Of a DNA stretch of 64,000 bases, positions 44,275 through 55,142 are shown piece by piece. Under the pieces are notes generated by a model. The model searched no databases, was not told the origin of the DNA, and saw nothing but the letters and a program-made list of their open reading frames with translations. Every line of letters starts with the position of its first letter. Position 1 is the first letter of the stretch. Origin of the DNA: Chloranthus sessilifolius (Eukaryota > Streptophyta > Magnoliopsida > Chloranthales > Chloranthaceae); contig CM037587.1 in the NCBI GenBank assembly GCA_021018995.1, positions 71,133,604-71,197,603 of the forward strand, read 5' to 3'. The translations under genes and the position numbers were made by a program.

Positions 44275-44600
44275 GTGAATGTACGCCCTTGGACCGCTTT
44301 TATGGGATTTACGCATACCTTTAGACTTTGTTGTGATCATGTACACCCTTGGACCACTTTGGCGGGAATTATGTACACCCTTAGACCGCTTTGACGGGAT
44401 TCATGTACACCCTTGGACCACTTTGGCGGGATTCATGTACACCCTTGGACCGCTTTGGCAGGATTCATGTATGCCCTTGGACCACTTTTGCGGGATTTAC
44501 GTACACCCTTAGACTTCGTTGTGATTATGTACACCCTTGGACCGTTTATGCGAGATTCATGTATGCTCTTGAACCGCTTTTGCGGGATTTTACGTGCTCT
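44275..44600 (+). repeat. 37-bp minisatellite in LTR D
   Basis: About nine units with CATGTACACCCTTGGACCRC and TTTGGCGGGATT; some longer units have TTAGACTTCGTTGTGAT. Open frames reading repeated YTLGPLWRDS words arise from the repeat and are not a gene. Confidence 0.93.
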
Positions 44601-44644
44601 TCGGATTATAGTTCGAGAATCAAGCCATCAATCATGAGATTAAA

Positions 44645-44775
44645 GTGGACCGCTATGGGCGGATTATGGGTATGTGGACCGTTATGGGCAGATTATGTGT
44701 AAGTGGACCGCTATGGGCGGATTATTCGTGTTGTGGGCCGATATGGGCGGAGTATAAGTACTAAGTAGGCCGCTG
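44645..44775 (+). repeat. 28-34-bp minisatellite derived from the same word
   Basis: Four units of GTGGACCGCTATGGGCGGAT. This appears to be a diverged offshoot of the GGACCGCTTTGGCGGGAT word just upstream. Confidence 0.85.
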
Positions 44776-44799
44776 GGGCAAAAATCGAATCAGTTAATG

Positions 44800-45170
44800 T
44801 GTGTGTTAAGGAAGTTTTTTGAGGCAAAGTGTTTTTATAAGAAAATGTCTTGAAATTAGTTTTAGTATGATGAGGAAGTGTTTTTATAATCAGCTTTCTG
44901 TAATCAGGAAGTGTTTTCAAAATCAGTTTTATAAAATAAGGATGTGTGTATGAAACCAGTTTTGCGTAATAAGGAAGTGGTTTGAAATCAGTTGTGTGAT
45001 AAGAAAATATATTTGAAATCAGTTTTGGTGTGTTAAAGAAATGTATTTGAAATCTATTTTGTGCAATAAAATAGTGTTTTGGATAGCAGCTTGGTGTGTT
45101 AAGAAAAAGAATTTGAAATCAGTTTTGTTTGATAAGAAAAGTGCCTTGGAAGTTATTTTCAGTTTTAATA
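44800..45170 (+). repeat. About 35-bp degenerate repeat in LTR D
   Basis: Roughly ten units with TAAGRAARTGT and TTGAAATCAGTTTT. Confidence 0.8.
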
Positions 45171-45241
45171 TGAAAATGTTTGGTTTTGGCATTAAATCTA
45201 TGTTTCCTTATGATTAGATGTGAAGTAGTATTAAATTTTCC

Positions 45242-45286
45242 TCTACTGAGCTAGGATGTAGCTCACCCTTCAACTATACATCACAG
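45242..45286 (+). promoter_or_regulatory. Conserved LTR branch/acceptor block, family D
   Basis: TCTACTGAGCT, then GATGTAGCTCACCC, then ACTATACATCACAG followed by GT. It aligns with the block in LTR C and the array LTRs. Confidence 0.72.
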
Positions 45287-45686
45287 GTATAGCTTCAATT
45301 TGGACACCGGACTTTCAGATTGGGGAATTGAGGAGTGCTATGATGTTTGGGGTCGTAGATTGAGTACTTTATGGAGTTTGGTGAGTTCGAACTTGGTGCC
45401 CTTTATACTCGTATATTGTAATATCTCAGATATTTTAGACCTGTTTTCATTTACCTTGGTAAGCGTGCCCAAAAAGGTTACAGGATAAATCTATTTTTTT
45501 TGGGTAGCTTAGGTTTGATGTGAACATTGGTCAAAGGATTTTGGCTTTGGACTTGTGGAAGTCATAGTTTTGGTAACATATACATTAAATTGTATGTTTA
45601 CGTTTAACACCGAGAAATAATGCAAGATAAGAGGATAGGATTGCAAATATAAAAAAAAAATCATGATATTTTGGGATGGGAATTAG

Positions 45687-45696
45687 TATTATAAAG
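45687..45696 (+). promoter_or_regulatory. TATA box of array LTR 1
   Basis: TATTATAAAG, 270 bp from the LTR start; the same site is at 57506-57515 in LTR 2. Confidence 0.6.
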
Positions 45697-46142
45697 AGAG
45701 AGGCATTGAGGAGAAGCTTCACTTCTCTCTCTCGTTTGATCTGGAATTTGCAACCCTTGCCTCATTTCTTTGATCTTAGATCAATTGTTATTTAGAGTTC
45801 CTCTCTCCATCCCAACCATTAATAAACCTTGTATTTAATTTCTAATCGGTTTAAGCTATTAAGGGAGCAGGAGAGGGGAGAGAGGATAATTCTGTCGATG
45901 GGTTGGGTCTTTTGCTCTTAAAGCAAGGTGGTGATGGACTGACTTGGAGCAGGCCTACTAAAACCTCAAGGTTTCATTCCGGTGCTTGAAATTGGTGCAA
46001 CGGGACCCGAAGGACTAACTTCAAGAGGTAGGCTTTTAAATCTCCTTTGAGTTAAATATTTTGAGCCTTGCTTAGAGTATAATTATGGTGAATATTGTAA
46101 AGATAAACAAACTGTGGTTGAATGAGCAAACAGGTCAGAAGA

Positions 46143-46376
46143 ATCAATTTTGAACGACAAAGACCTGGAGAAATTCGAGGGTCAAATTTCAATTCGAGGA
46201 TCGAATTTCAATTCGAGGGTCAAATTTGGAATTCGACCATCGAATTGAAAATCAAGGATCGAATTTGAGCTTTTACAGCCTTATGCATTTTTGGAAATTC
46301 AAGGGTTGAATTTTAATTCGACCATCGAAATTCAAATTCGACCATCGAATTTGAATTCGAGGGTCGAATTTTACCC
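46143..46376 (+). repeat. AATTCGA palindromic word cluster, LTR 1
   Basis: Alternating words of AATTCGAGGGTCGAATTT and AATTCGACCATCGAATTT type: inverted TTCGA / TCGAA arms around a 3-base GGG or CCA centre. Related clusters are at 57995-58150 and 54845-55015. Confidence 0.9.
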
Positions 46377-46540
46377 TGTTTCTGACCTTCAAAAATTTGT
46401 CATAATTTTTTGTTGGATAGCTTTCGGGTTTGACTTTCTGGACCTCTATTAACACTGGTAGTGTTAAATCCTTGTAGGGTTGATAGTAGAGAGTCCATTG
46501 TGAGGACTTCCTTGTGTGTTTTGGATCGCTTTGAGTTGAG

Positions 46541-47206
46541 GTAGGGGAAACCTAAACCTAATTTGCATTATATTATAAGTTTTGGTTATTTGTTGCAAGC
46601 ATTGAAATCTGAATTTTGATAAACCTGGCATGATTAAGAACTCTGAAACTTTGATATAAGAACTCAGAAATTTGAACTTCCGAGCTTCATTTACAAATGC
46701 AAACTTTGAATCAGAACTCCGAAAATCCAAAAAATGTATTAATTACATAACATACGATATGTTTAGCATTGCATTTTATTTGAGGCACATACGAACGAAA
46801 CCCTATATCCTACCAACTGTGTTGACGGTAATTCTATTTGGCACAAGTTTCCCTCATTAAGTAGGGGCTTATTGCACTTCTGAAAAAGGGTTCATGAACG
46901 ACAATGGTCAGTAGGGTTTTCCATCTGTGATATTCCCGCTCTCATGCTAGTATGTAATTTGAGAGAATATTTTAAGTTATAAATTTAAGACAAGAAGCAT
47001 GCCTAATACAGAAATTTAAAAACATCAAACTCATTGAATCAGCTTTTGGCTTTCTATTTAGAATTGAAAATTTAGTTTGCAAAGCATCTTTTAAAAACCA
47101 TATTTGATCCGATGTCTTTGAAAAACCTTTCCTTCTGATAAAATGCAATTGGATAACTTTCCTCTATTGAGCTTCGATGTTAGCACACCCCGACTATACG
47201 TCACAG
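46541..47206 (+). other. Candidate leader intron within array LTR 1
   Basis: GAG|GTAGGGG at the left and TACGTCACAG|GT at the right bound 666 bp with a branch-like CTATTGAG 38 bp or more before the acceptor. The corresponding segments are 58325-58985, 63058-63726, 42927-45286 (D) and 34619-36182 (C, minus). It is an inference from conserved edges. Confidence 0.5.
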
Positions 47207-47641
47207 GTGCTGGGACTGACTTGGGATCTGAAGATCTGGGTTTGGAGGACTTCGACTATATTCCTGAGGAGAAATTGGAGACCCCAGCAGAGGAATTCTT
47301 TCCTTGATCTAGATTTACACTTTTGGTACTTTTGTTTCTGAATTTTTTGAATATTGGGCCCTAGGCCATTGTTTTGTCTTTTGGATATCACTTGAGGAAC
47401 CATTATTAGGAACCACTATTTTAGGTGTTGGATTGGCCATCACTGGTGGTGCTTCCTGGTTCCTCAAGGTGATATATTGTTTTGAATGAGCTTTGGTTCT
47501 TGCTTATTTTTGCTATGCTTCTGTCTTGTCCTATGCTTATGCTACCGGCTTCTGTTTGTTATGGCTTATTAAGTAACCAATAAGTTGATGAACCGGCCTT
47601 TCCTATACCTTTAAGGATTGGTAAAGTCGGGTCGTCACAGT

Positions 47642-47653
47642 TGGTATCAAAGC
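47642..47653 (+). promoter_or_regulatory. Unit A primer binding site
   Basis: TGGTATCAAAGC, two bases after the LTR end, complementary to the 3' end of initiator-Met tRNA apart from one base. Confidence 0.88.
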
Positions 47654-47742
47654 GTGGCTCTAGGTTCAGAGTCTTAGGACTAAGGGATAGATTGTCTTGA
47701 CAATCAATACTAATCTATTGTTATTATTTTTTAATAATGACA

Positions 47743-49038
47743 GATCAGCATGCCTCCGCGGTTCAGAGGCAAAGGCGGAGGTAGAGAAGGACTTCGTATG
47801 GCTCGTATCGAGAAAATTGATGAGGGCATAGGCACCTCACATGGCTGAGAGAGATTCATATCTGACCCTAATGCAGATGCCTTGGGAGCTTCTAGGCCTG
47901 AGGGAGGAAATGTTGACCAGCTGTTGGCAGCCTTGGCCAACAACATGGCTCAACAGACTACGGTGATGGCTCAGCAGACAGAGCTACTGGCAGCTAGACA
48001 TCAGCCAAGAGGATTCGCCGAGTGCAGGAGGATGAGGCCTCCTACCTTCATGGATCAAACGGATCCAATGGAAGCCGAGGAATGGCTTGATGAAATGGAG
48101 AAAATTTTTGAGGTGTTACAATGTACTGATGTTGAGAAGGTACGCTGGGTGACCTTCAGGCTACTAGGTGCAGCCAGTCCTTGGTGGAAATCTGTATCCA
48201 GGATACTGGAGTAGGACTATCCCAATACTTCATGGACTTGGGCAATACATTCAACAATTAGTATTTCCCAAATATCATGCGTAACCAGTGGGAAGTCTAG
48301 TTTAAAAAGCTGGAGCAAAATGAGATGTCGGTGCGTGAGTATGGCACAGAATTTGATAGACTTGCCCGATTCACACCCTTACACGTGGCCACTGAGTTGA
48401 TGAGGGCTCAAAAATTTTAGAGGGGTTTGAGGTCGAATATTCAAGAGAGGGTGTCGATGTGGGAGATGGAAACTTATGTGGGTGTCATGGCAAAGGCTCT
48501 CATTGGAGAGGAAGACATCCAGAAACAGTATCTGAGGCGAGAGCAGGGAAATAGAAATCGGTTTGGCCAGGGACAGTCGAGTGCGTCTGAGCAGGCGAAC
48601 AAAAAGTCGAGGTTCTCTAAACCTCCTCACTATCCTATTCAGCCACCGTATTCCAAGCCGGCTGTTGCTTCAGGACCAGTATCGTGTTTCTATCAGCGGC
48701 CGCAGAGTTCTTCACCTATGCGACCTTTCAGAGCTGGGAGCACTACTGCGAGTGGAGCTTCTGTGGCTCAGGGGTCATCACCGGGACCAGCTGTTACTCC
48801 TGTTCCTACTCCAACATATACATGATGTGGGAAACCACATAAGATGGAGGATTGTCGAAGGAACACTGGGGATGCTTCAAGTGTGGACAGATTGGTCATA
48901 TGATTAAGGATTGTCTTGCGACGGATAAGGGAAAGACTACGTCAGTCTCTACGTAGAAATCGATGTGACCTACAGTTCAAGGTCGAGCCTATGCGGTGAC
49001 TGCACAGGATGCCCAAACGTCGAATGAAGTGATCCAAG
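47743..49038 (+). pseudogene. Unit A: gag
   Basis: Chromovirus Gag. The N-terminal part contains a Q-rich ALANNMAQQTTVMAQQTELL stretch and MRPPTFMDQTDPMEAEEWLD (47882-48214), and AASPWWKSV follows. The middle (48427-48600) has MRSNIQERVSMWEMETYVGV. The tail is S/P/Q-rich with a CCHC knuckle region at about 48825-48915. Order and motifs match gag of element C. Broken by several changes. Confidence 0.88.
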
Positions 49039-49161
49039 GTATCATTAAAGTTGAGATGTCAATTCTTGCATTGGTTCTATTATTTGATGTTTAAATTCAT
49101 TAAAATAAACTTTGAAAATTGGAATCATTGCATATAATTAACCAGCATTCTTAATAAAAAG
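49039..49161 (+). other. Unit A: AT-rich intron-like segment between gag and protease
   Basis: A 123-bp block with CAAG|GTATCATT at the left and AATAAAAAG|GT at the right, of much lower GC than its neighbours. It is the same length in unit B (60821-60943). Confidence 0.5.
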
Positions 49162-49830
49162 GTACCCTTATGATGAGTCGTGGAGGTGACTTGAGTAAAA
49201 TTGAAGCGCGGGTTTTGATAGACCCTGGGTCTACACACTCATTTATTACTCCTCTTTTCTCTGAGAAGTTGGGTATTACTCCCGAACCCCTTTCTTTCAT
49301 TTTAGACGTGAAGATTCCTACGGGAAGTTCAGTGAGCACAGATACAGCATGCCAGTCAGTCATCGTGATGATTGATGAGCACGAGACAGTGACCGACATG
49401 ATTACGTTGAACATGGAAGGATTCGACATAATTCTCAGGATGGATTGGTTGGCGGCATATCACGCGAGCATGGACTGTCTATGGAAGATCGTGACCTTCC
49501 AACCGCCAAAGCAAAAATCCTTTCGATTCTATAGAGTTAAATCAAAGGTTGCACTGCCTGTTTCAGCTATTAAGGTCGGGCGCATGATGAGGAATGGTTG
49601 TAGCAGATATCTTACTTACCTGCAAGATCATACAGAAAAGAAGAAAGACTTGGCTCTTATCACGATGGTCTGTGAGTATCCTGATGTCTTTCCAAAAGAC
49701 TTACTTGGATTACCACCTGATCGAGAGGTTGAGTTTGCAATCGAGCTAACGTCTGGTACAGAATCGCTGTGTAAAGCTCCACGTCGGATGGCGCCTGCGG
49801 AATTGAAAGAACTCAAGGAATAGCTACAGG
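49162..49830 (+). pseudogene. Unit A: retropepsin-type protease and linker
   Basis: VLIDPGSTHSFITPLFSEKL carries the aspartic protease signature, and LNMEGFDIILRMDWLAAYHA is the family flap region. The linker ends with PDVFPKDLLGLPPDREVEF, which leads into RT in Ty3/gypsy elements. Confidence 0.9.
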
Positions 49831-50576
49831 AGCTGTTAGATGAAGGCTTCATTCGACCAAGTGTTTCTCCTTGGGGCGCACTGATACTCTTTATGAAAAA
49901 GAAGGATGGATCGATGCGTCTGTGCATCGATTATCATCAGCTCAACAAGATGACGATCAAGAATCGTTATCCTCTTCCCCGAATAGATGACTTGTTTGAT
50001 CAATTGCAAGGTGCATAGTTCTTCTCGAATATTGATCTGAGGTCAGGCTATCACCAGCTCAAGATCAAGGCGGAAGATATATCCAAGACTGTGTTTCATA
50101 CGCGATATGGCCACTATGAGTTCTTAGTGATGCCAATTGGGTTGACAAATGCGCCTGCATCTTTTATGGACTTGATGAACCACGTGTTCAAGCCACATCT
50201 AGACAAGTCTGTGGTAGTTTTCATAGATGACATCCTCATCTATTTGAAAACCAGAGAGGAACATATGCAGCATCTACGAGTGGCTCTTCAAACACTTAGG
50301 GACCATCAACTGTATGCCAAACTCAGTAAGTGTGAGTTTTTGCTTGATCAGGTCAGTTTCTTGGGACACGTTGTCTCTGAGACTGGTGTATCAATGGATC
50401 CTACAAAGATCGATTATGTGGTGAACTGGAAACAGCCTACGACAGTTTTAGAGGTCTGAAGTTTCCTTGGTCTAGCAAGGTACTATCGGAGATTTGTCAA
50501 GAGTTTCTCAAAGATATCTGGTACGCTTACACTGCTTACAAGAAAGAATGCAAAGTTTGACTGGACAGAGCAGTGT
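49831..50576 (+). pseudogene. Unit A: reverse transcriptase
   Basis: Shows the [12 protein letters not shown] motif, [16 protein letters not shown], then [20 protein letters not shown] and the active-site segment [13 protein letters not shown], then [17 protein letters not shown] and the thumb. The foreign LTR interrupts it at 50577, near the RT / RNase H connection. Confidence 0.92.
50572..50576. repeat. Target site duplication AGTGT, left copy
   Basis: Matches 52395-52399 on the other side of the solo LTR. Confidence 0.9.
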
Positions 50577-50874
50577 TGTTAAGTAGAGAAAAATGCCAGT
50601 TTTCACCCCTTAACCTGACCTTTGTAGGACCTGTGAGCACATTAATAAACCTCTATTGAGTCTGTTTTATAAATAGAAATAAAGGATAAGAAAAATGCAT
50701 AAAACTATTCAAGAATGCCACATAAGGAAGTTTATCTCTCAGCACAGTACAGACCCAGCAATAGCACACCATTGGACCCTTAGGGCACGTGGCAACAGCT
50801 GGCAAGGCAAAGAAAAAGAAAACAGGCTGAAAACATCCTATCGAGAGGCTATCTAAAGACTTCAATATGAGCTA

Positions 50875-51080
50875 AGAGCGAAAAATAGAGGAATTCGTGT
50901 AGTTGGAAAGGTTTCGATACGATCTAAAGGCAGAGAAAGGAGGGATTCGTGTGGATTGAGGAGTTCGATAAGATCTAAGAACCTATCGAGCAGCTGAAAG
51001 AAAGGAAGAAACCATCCTATCAAAAGCCTGCCTGAGGTGTAAGGGAAACCTATCGAATGGTTTCCTGAACCTATTGAAAT
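50875..51080 (+). repeat. CTATCGA / TTCGATA word cluster in the solo LTR
   Basis: Words such as CCTATCGAGAGGC, TTTCGATACGATC, GTTCGATAAGATC, CCTATCGAGCAGC and CCTATCGAATGG at 20-40-bp spacing, upstream of the TATA-like box. The partial copy at 62600-62850 preserves more perfect words. Confidence 0.82.
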
Positions 51081-51287
51081 CGTGTGAAGAACTTCTCAGA
51101 AAATCAGCTATGCACACACTGCAACTTGGTGATCTGCTACATGCAAACCGATGCACATTGGTGACCAGCACGATGATCCAAAAGATGCCCTAGGAAATCC
51201 TAACCAACCCACATGCTCTAATAGAACTCTAACAAACTCTGAGGACCTTCTAGAAGGGAAGATTGGAGGGAAAAACTAGAGAGAAAG

Positions 51288-51297
51288 CTATATATTG
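51288..51297 (+). promoter_or_regulatory. TATA-like box of the solo LTR
   Basis: CTATATATTG about 710 bp into the LTR. Confidence 0.45.
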
Positions 51298-52394
51298 AGA
51301 TCCCCAATTGCAATTGGGGGGATCGAGATTCGGATCAAATTTTGGAGATTAGTTCTTACAGCGAAATTTCATTTTCCCTCTTTTATCTCAACTATGGTTG
51401 GCTAATTCCTTAGGAGCAACGAGGAGAGAGGTTAGATCTGCAATTGGGTAAGGTTGAGTGTTATTATGGGTTAATTGCTGCACAGACTATAGATCTAAGA
51501 GCATTTCATTATAGAGTGAGTTTTATTGCAATGTAAATGTTGTTTTATTGTTTTGATTGGATCTATAGCTCCTTTGGTTTCATTTGGTGCTCAATCGGAT
51601 TTGTGTAGAGGAGTCTATTGATCAGCTCACCCACTTAACTGGTAGACCACTTGGATACCACCTGATCTCCCTAGATCTGATATCCCAGCTCACCCACTTA
51701 AAGCTCTAAATGAAACCTTTGGTTTGGAGGAATTCCCTAGGATGATCTGTGACCATTAAAGTGGACAGATCATAGCCTTAAGAGTAGTCCAATCTCTAGT
51801 TTCAATTGGATTCTTCTACCATAAACCTTTGGATCGGATGAAGTCTATAGGATGGTTTGTGACCATTAAAGTGGACAGACCATAGCCTTAAGATCAGTTA
51901 AATCCTTTGGTTTAGAGTGGAGTCTTCTGCCCTGCAGTTGTGCTTGTAGCCAGCTGAGGGATTTGTGAGCTTTGAACCCCTGTAACATGACCAGCTCAAC
52001 CTGATTGTAGTGAGACCAATCTCCAAGCTGCTCTTCTCCATTTTCTATTTTTAAACCCTTCCACCTGCAAGATCTAGATCTCTGGACTTGATCTCAGTTA
52101 GTTTGCATTTCAAGTGTTGTTTAGTTCAAGTGACAACCCTTTTAACCTCTCCCCTTTCTTTTGGCTGATTTAGCATTAGTTAGGGTGCCATATCTCTTCC
52201 AGATCTAAAGATTTACCATATTTGGAACTCACCTCCCTGTGGACATTCCCTTCTTTTAAAACTTGCTACAAAAGGACCCTATATCTTGTAGGTCTAGGAT
52301 ATTTTAGATTTGCTGAATCTATCCTCTGTTTTACTCTGATTTTATTTTGTCTTTATTATTACACAATAAATCAGCACACTGAAATTTCCCAACA

Positions 52395-52399
52395 AGTGT
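52395..52399. repeat. Target site duplication AGTGT, right copy
   Basis: Matches 50572-50576. Confidence 0.9.
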
Positions 52400-52860
52400 G
52401 AGCAGATCTTTCAGGAGCTAAAGCGTCGATTGACTACGGCACCGATACTTGCTATACCTTTAGGCAGTGGAGGCTTTGCAGTGTACAGTGATGCTTCTTA
52501 TGGCAGATTAGGCTGTGTGCTTAATCAGAATGAACAAGTCATTGCATATGGTTCTAGGCAGTTGAAGGACCATGAAAGAAATTATACGACACATGATCTC
52601 GAGTTAGCAGGAGTTATATTCACCTTGAAGATCTGGAGATATTACCTCTACGGTGAGATATTCGATATATTCATCGATCATAAGAGCCTCAACTACCTAT
52701 TCACTCAGAAGGACTTGAATATAAGACAGCAACGATGGATGGAGTTTATGAAGGATTATGATTGCTCAATTCAGTAGCATTCAGGAAAGGCGAACGTCGT
52801 TGTGGATGCTCTTAGTAGGAGGTCTTCAGCACGGTTATCACATCTTATCAGTCGGATATA
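52400..52860 (+). pseudogene. Unit A: RNase H
   Basis: [20 protein letters not shown], then [20 protein letters not shown], then [19 protein letters not shown] and [16 protein letters not shown]: the retroviral-type RNase H of chromoviruses. It resumes right after the solo LTR. Confidence 0.92.
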
Positions 52861-54034
52861 GAGATGGAAGCTTTTGGAAGATATGGCCTTAGGCAGCTCG
52901 CGGTTTGATGTGAAAGGCTCTGGAGCATTGATGGCTACACTTGTACTACGCCCTACGCTCTTCGAGAATATCAAGAAGCTTCAGATGACGGACGATGAGC
53001 TTATGGCTATTAGGCGAGATGTGGATAGTGGAAGTAAGAAGGATTTCTCCATTAGAGCAGATGGGACCTTGTTATTTTGAGACCGAGTATGTGTACCGAC
53101 AAGTACTAAGATTCGGGACACCATTCTGGAAGAGGCTCATAAATCCATGTATGCCATATATCCTGGAAGCACCAAGATGTATCAGGACTTGAAGAAGAGT
53201 TTCTGGTGTCAAGGTTTGAAATGCGACGTCGATGAGTACGTATCACGATGCTTGGTTTGCCAGCAGGTTAAGGTTAATCATCAGAATCCAGCAGGGCTAT
53301 TACAACCTTTACCTGTACTCGAGTGGAAATGGGAAGCCATTTCGATAGACTTTATCCTGGGTTTGCCGAAAACACTAAGGAAGAAAAATGCCAACTGGGT
53401 CATTGTCGATCGGCTAACCAAGTCTGCTCATTTTTAATCGTATAATATTACCTATATAGGTAGTAGACTTGCAGAGTTATATCACAAAGAGATCGTTCGA
53501 TTGCACGGTATACCAACTAGTATTGTGTCTAACAGGGATCCGTTATTTACTTCATAGTTTTGGCAGCGGTTTCAAGAAGGAATGGGTTCTCGTCTCGACT
53601 TCAGCTCAGCATTTCACCCACAGACCAATGGCCAAACTGAGCGACTGAATCAGATCATTGAGGATATGCTAAGAGCTTGCATGTTGGATTTTTATGGGTC
53701 ATGGGACCAACACTTACCTCTCATCGAGTTCGCTTACAACAATAGCTTCTAAGCTAGCATCAGTATGGCACCGTTCAAGGCTTTATATGGGCGGCGGTGC
53801 AGGTCTCCGCTAAACTAGGAAGAAGTGGGTGAGAAGCTTATTTTAGGCCTTGAGATAGTCGAGCATACGACCGAGATAGTTTGGTTGATTCGTGAGAGAC
53901 TACGTGTAGCTCAGAGTCATCAGAAGAGCTACGCCAATCTCAAGCACGACATGTGGATTTTCAGGTATGCTTGAGTATGTTCAGGTGCACTAAAACACTT
54001 AATATGTATTCCGTGATGAAATTGTCGCTAACAA
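52861..54034 (+). pseudogene. Unit A: integrase
   Basis: The zinc-binding region at about 53147-53290 contains YPGSTKMYQDLKKSFWCQG and CLVCQQVKVNHQNPAGLLQP. The catalytic core follows, with WKWEAISIDFILGLPKTL and VDRLTKSAHF, and weaker homology to about 53950 (FHPQTNGQTER- and FAYNNSF-type words visible near 53615-53745). Broken by several changes. Confidence 0.88.
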
Positions 54035-54463
54035 TTGATTTTCAAGTCGGCGACAATGTTTTTGTCCGAATTTCGCCCACGAAAGGCATATGCGATTCGG
54101 CAAAAGAGGGAAGTGAGTCCTTGGTACGTTGAGCCTTTTGAGATATTAGGCCAAGTCGAGGAGGTTGCATACCGAGCGGCGTTACCGCTGCAATTATCTA
54201 GCATGCACAACGTCTTCCATGTGTCGATGCTGCGTCGATACATATGCGACCTGACTCACGTGCTTGATTACCAACCCATCGAGCTTCAGGATGGTTTGAC
54301 GGTGATCGAGGACCCGGTTCAGATTTTGGATCGTAAGGAGCATATCCTACGCACGAAGCGGATTCCTTTGGTTCTCATTCGATGGAGGAATCATACACCA
54401 GAGGAAGCCACCTGGGAGCGAGAAGCTGAGCTCCAAGAACAATTTTCGAGTCTATTTGCTTAA
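54035..54463 (+). pseudogene. Unit A: integrase C-terminus with chromodomain
   Basis: Contains SPWYVEPFEILGQVEEVAYR, then LSSMHNVFHVSMLRRY, then a chromodomain ending VLIRWRNHTPEEATWEREAE. The chromodomain defines chromoviruses; it is thought to direct integration to marked chromatin. Elements without it (the giant above) belong to the other plant branch. Confidence 0.92.
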
Positions 54464-55142
54464 ATTTTTTTAGGAAATTGTATCTTGAATGTATGATGAA
54501 TTGTGGATTTTGATGTACTTGTTTATATATATAAACACACTTTTAGGGTACAATCCAATGTCTACTACCAGTGTCAAATTCTGTGTGACGAATTGTATAT
54601 TTTCTACTTCAAACAGATATACAAATATTTGGAAATTATCCCTCGAGGTGGACGTTTACTTTCACCAATTGCCATATGAAACCTTGGGAGAAATAATAGT
54701 TGCCCCGATTTAATTCATGTACCCAAATATAGATTTGGCACTTGCGTAATAGTCATGTTCAGGATTTCACATAAAAATGTTCCAAAGAAGTCAATTTGGA
54801 CCCAACGCTATAGCCTGCATTTCAAAAAATTTTGAAATTTGAAGGAATTTTCCACTCGAGAAATTCGAGGGTCGAATTCCAAAAGGGAGGGTCGAATTTG
54901 CATGAACAGTGCATAGCCTGTTTGAGGTAAATTTTAAGCCTGACAAACTTTTGGGAAATTCGAGGGTCGATTTCAAATTCGACCATCGAATTTGAAATTG
55001 AGGGTCGAAATTTTCGAGATAAGTGGGGTTCTGTTTTTTGGGTTTGGCATTTCGCGCATTGCAACAGAGGCCTGCTCTAGGGTTTTTGGGGGTTCCTTTA
55101 TGTTTTCTTTAACATTTAGGCCGAAATTAGAGGGGCTTTAAC
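54464..55142 (+). other. Unit A: post-pol spacer with LTR-like leader sequence
   Basis: No gene. At about 54845-55015 it carries AATTCGAGGGTCGAATTC and ATTCGACCATCGAATTTG words like those in the LTR, with a similar CAGCCT/ATAGCCTG context. This suggests that part of an LTR leader was copied next to the extra ORF. Confidence 0.6.

Larger units (their letters stand above)
42416..45416 (+). repeat. Tekay-like LTR family D, partial (cut by the array element)
   Basis: It begins TGTAACATC and contains TACCTCAGAATGCGTGCCCG, the same TACCTYGG-ATGCGTGCC start motif as LTR C and the array LTRs. TATA-like box at 42655-42667, donor-like GAG|GTAAGG at 42926-42927, ATTAATCGATT word cluster at 43075-43325, a 131-bp tandem repeat, two minisatellites, then the conserved acceptor block at 45242-45286. 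It stops at 45416 where the array LTR starts, so the remaining right end is not in the window. A solo LTR or full element cannot be told apart. Confidence 0.78.
45417..47639 (+). repeat. Array family LTR 1
   Basis: 2223 bp, TGTAATATCTC...GGTCGTCACA. TATA box 45687-45696, AATTCGA word cluster 46143-46376, donor-like GAG|GTAGGG at 46541, conserved acceptor block 47161-47206. It is about 5-10 percent different by eye from LTR 2. Confidence 0.93.
50577..52394 (+). mobile_element. Solo LTR (family related to the gag-only element)
   Basis: 1818 bp, TGTTAAG...CCCAACA, flanked by AGTGT duplications and with no interior, so it is a solo LTR left by recombination between two LTRs. Its 3' half aligns with the LTRs at 7718-10176 and 13369-15821 in reverse complement (shared AAACTTGCTACAAA, GGACCCT, TCTTG, AGGTCTAGGAT and the GTGACCATTAAAGTGGACAG words), so the two are sister subfamilies. 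A TATA-like box is at 51288-51297, and a CTATCGA word cluster at 50875-51080. Confidence 0.9.

Noticed and set aside
44279-44702. Overlapping open frames with repeated YTLGPLWRDS words, resembling a repeat protein
   Set aside because: They arise from a 37-bp minisatellite inside LTR D, appear in more than one frame, and have no start context or domain.
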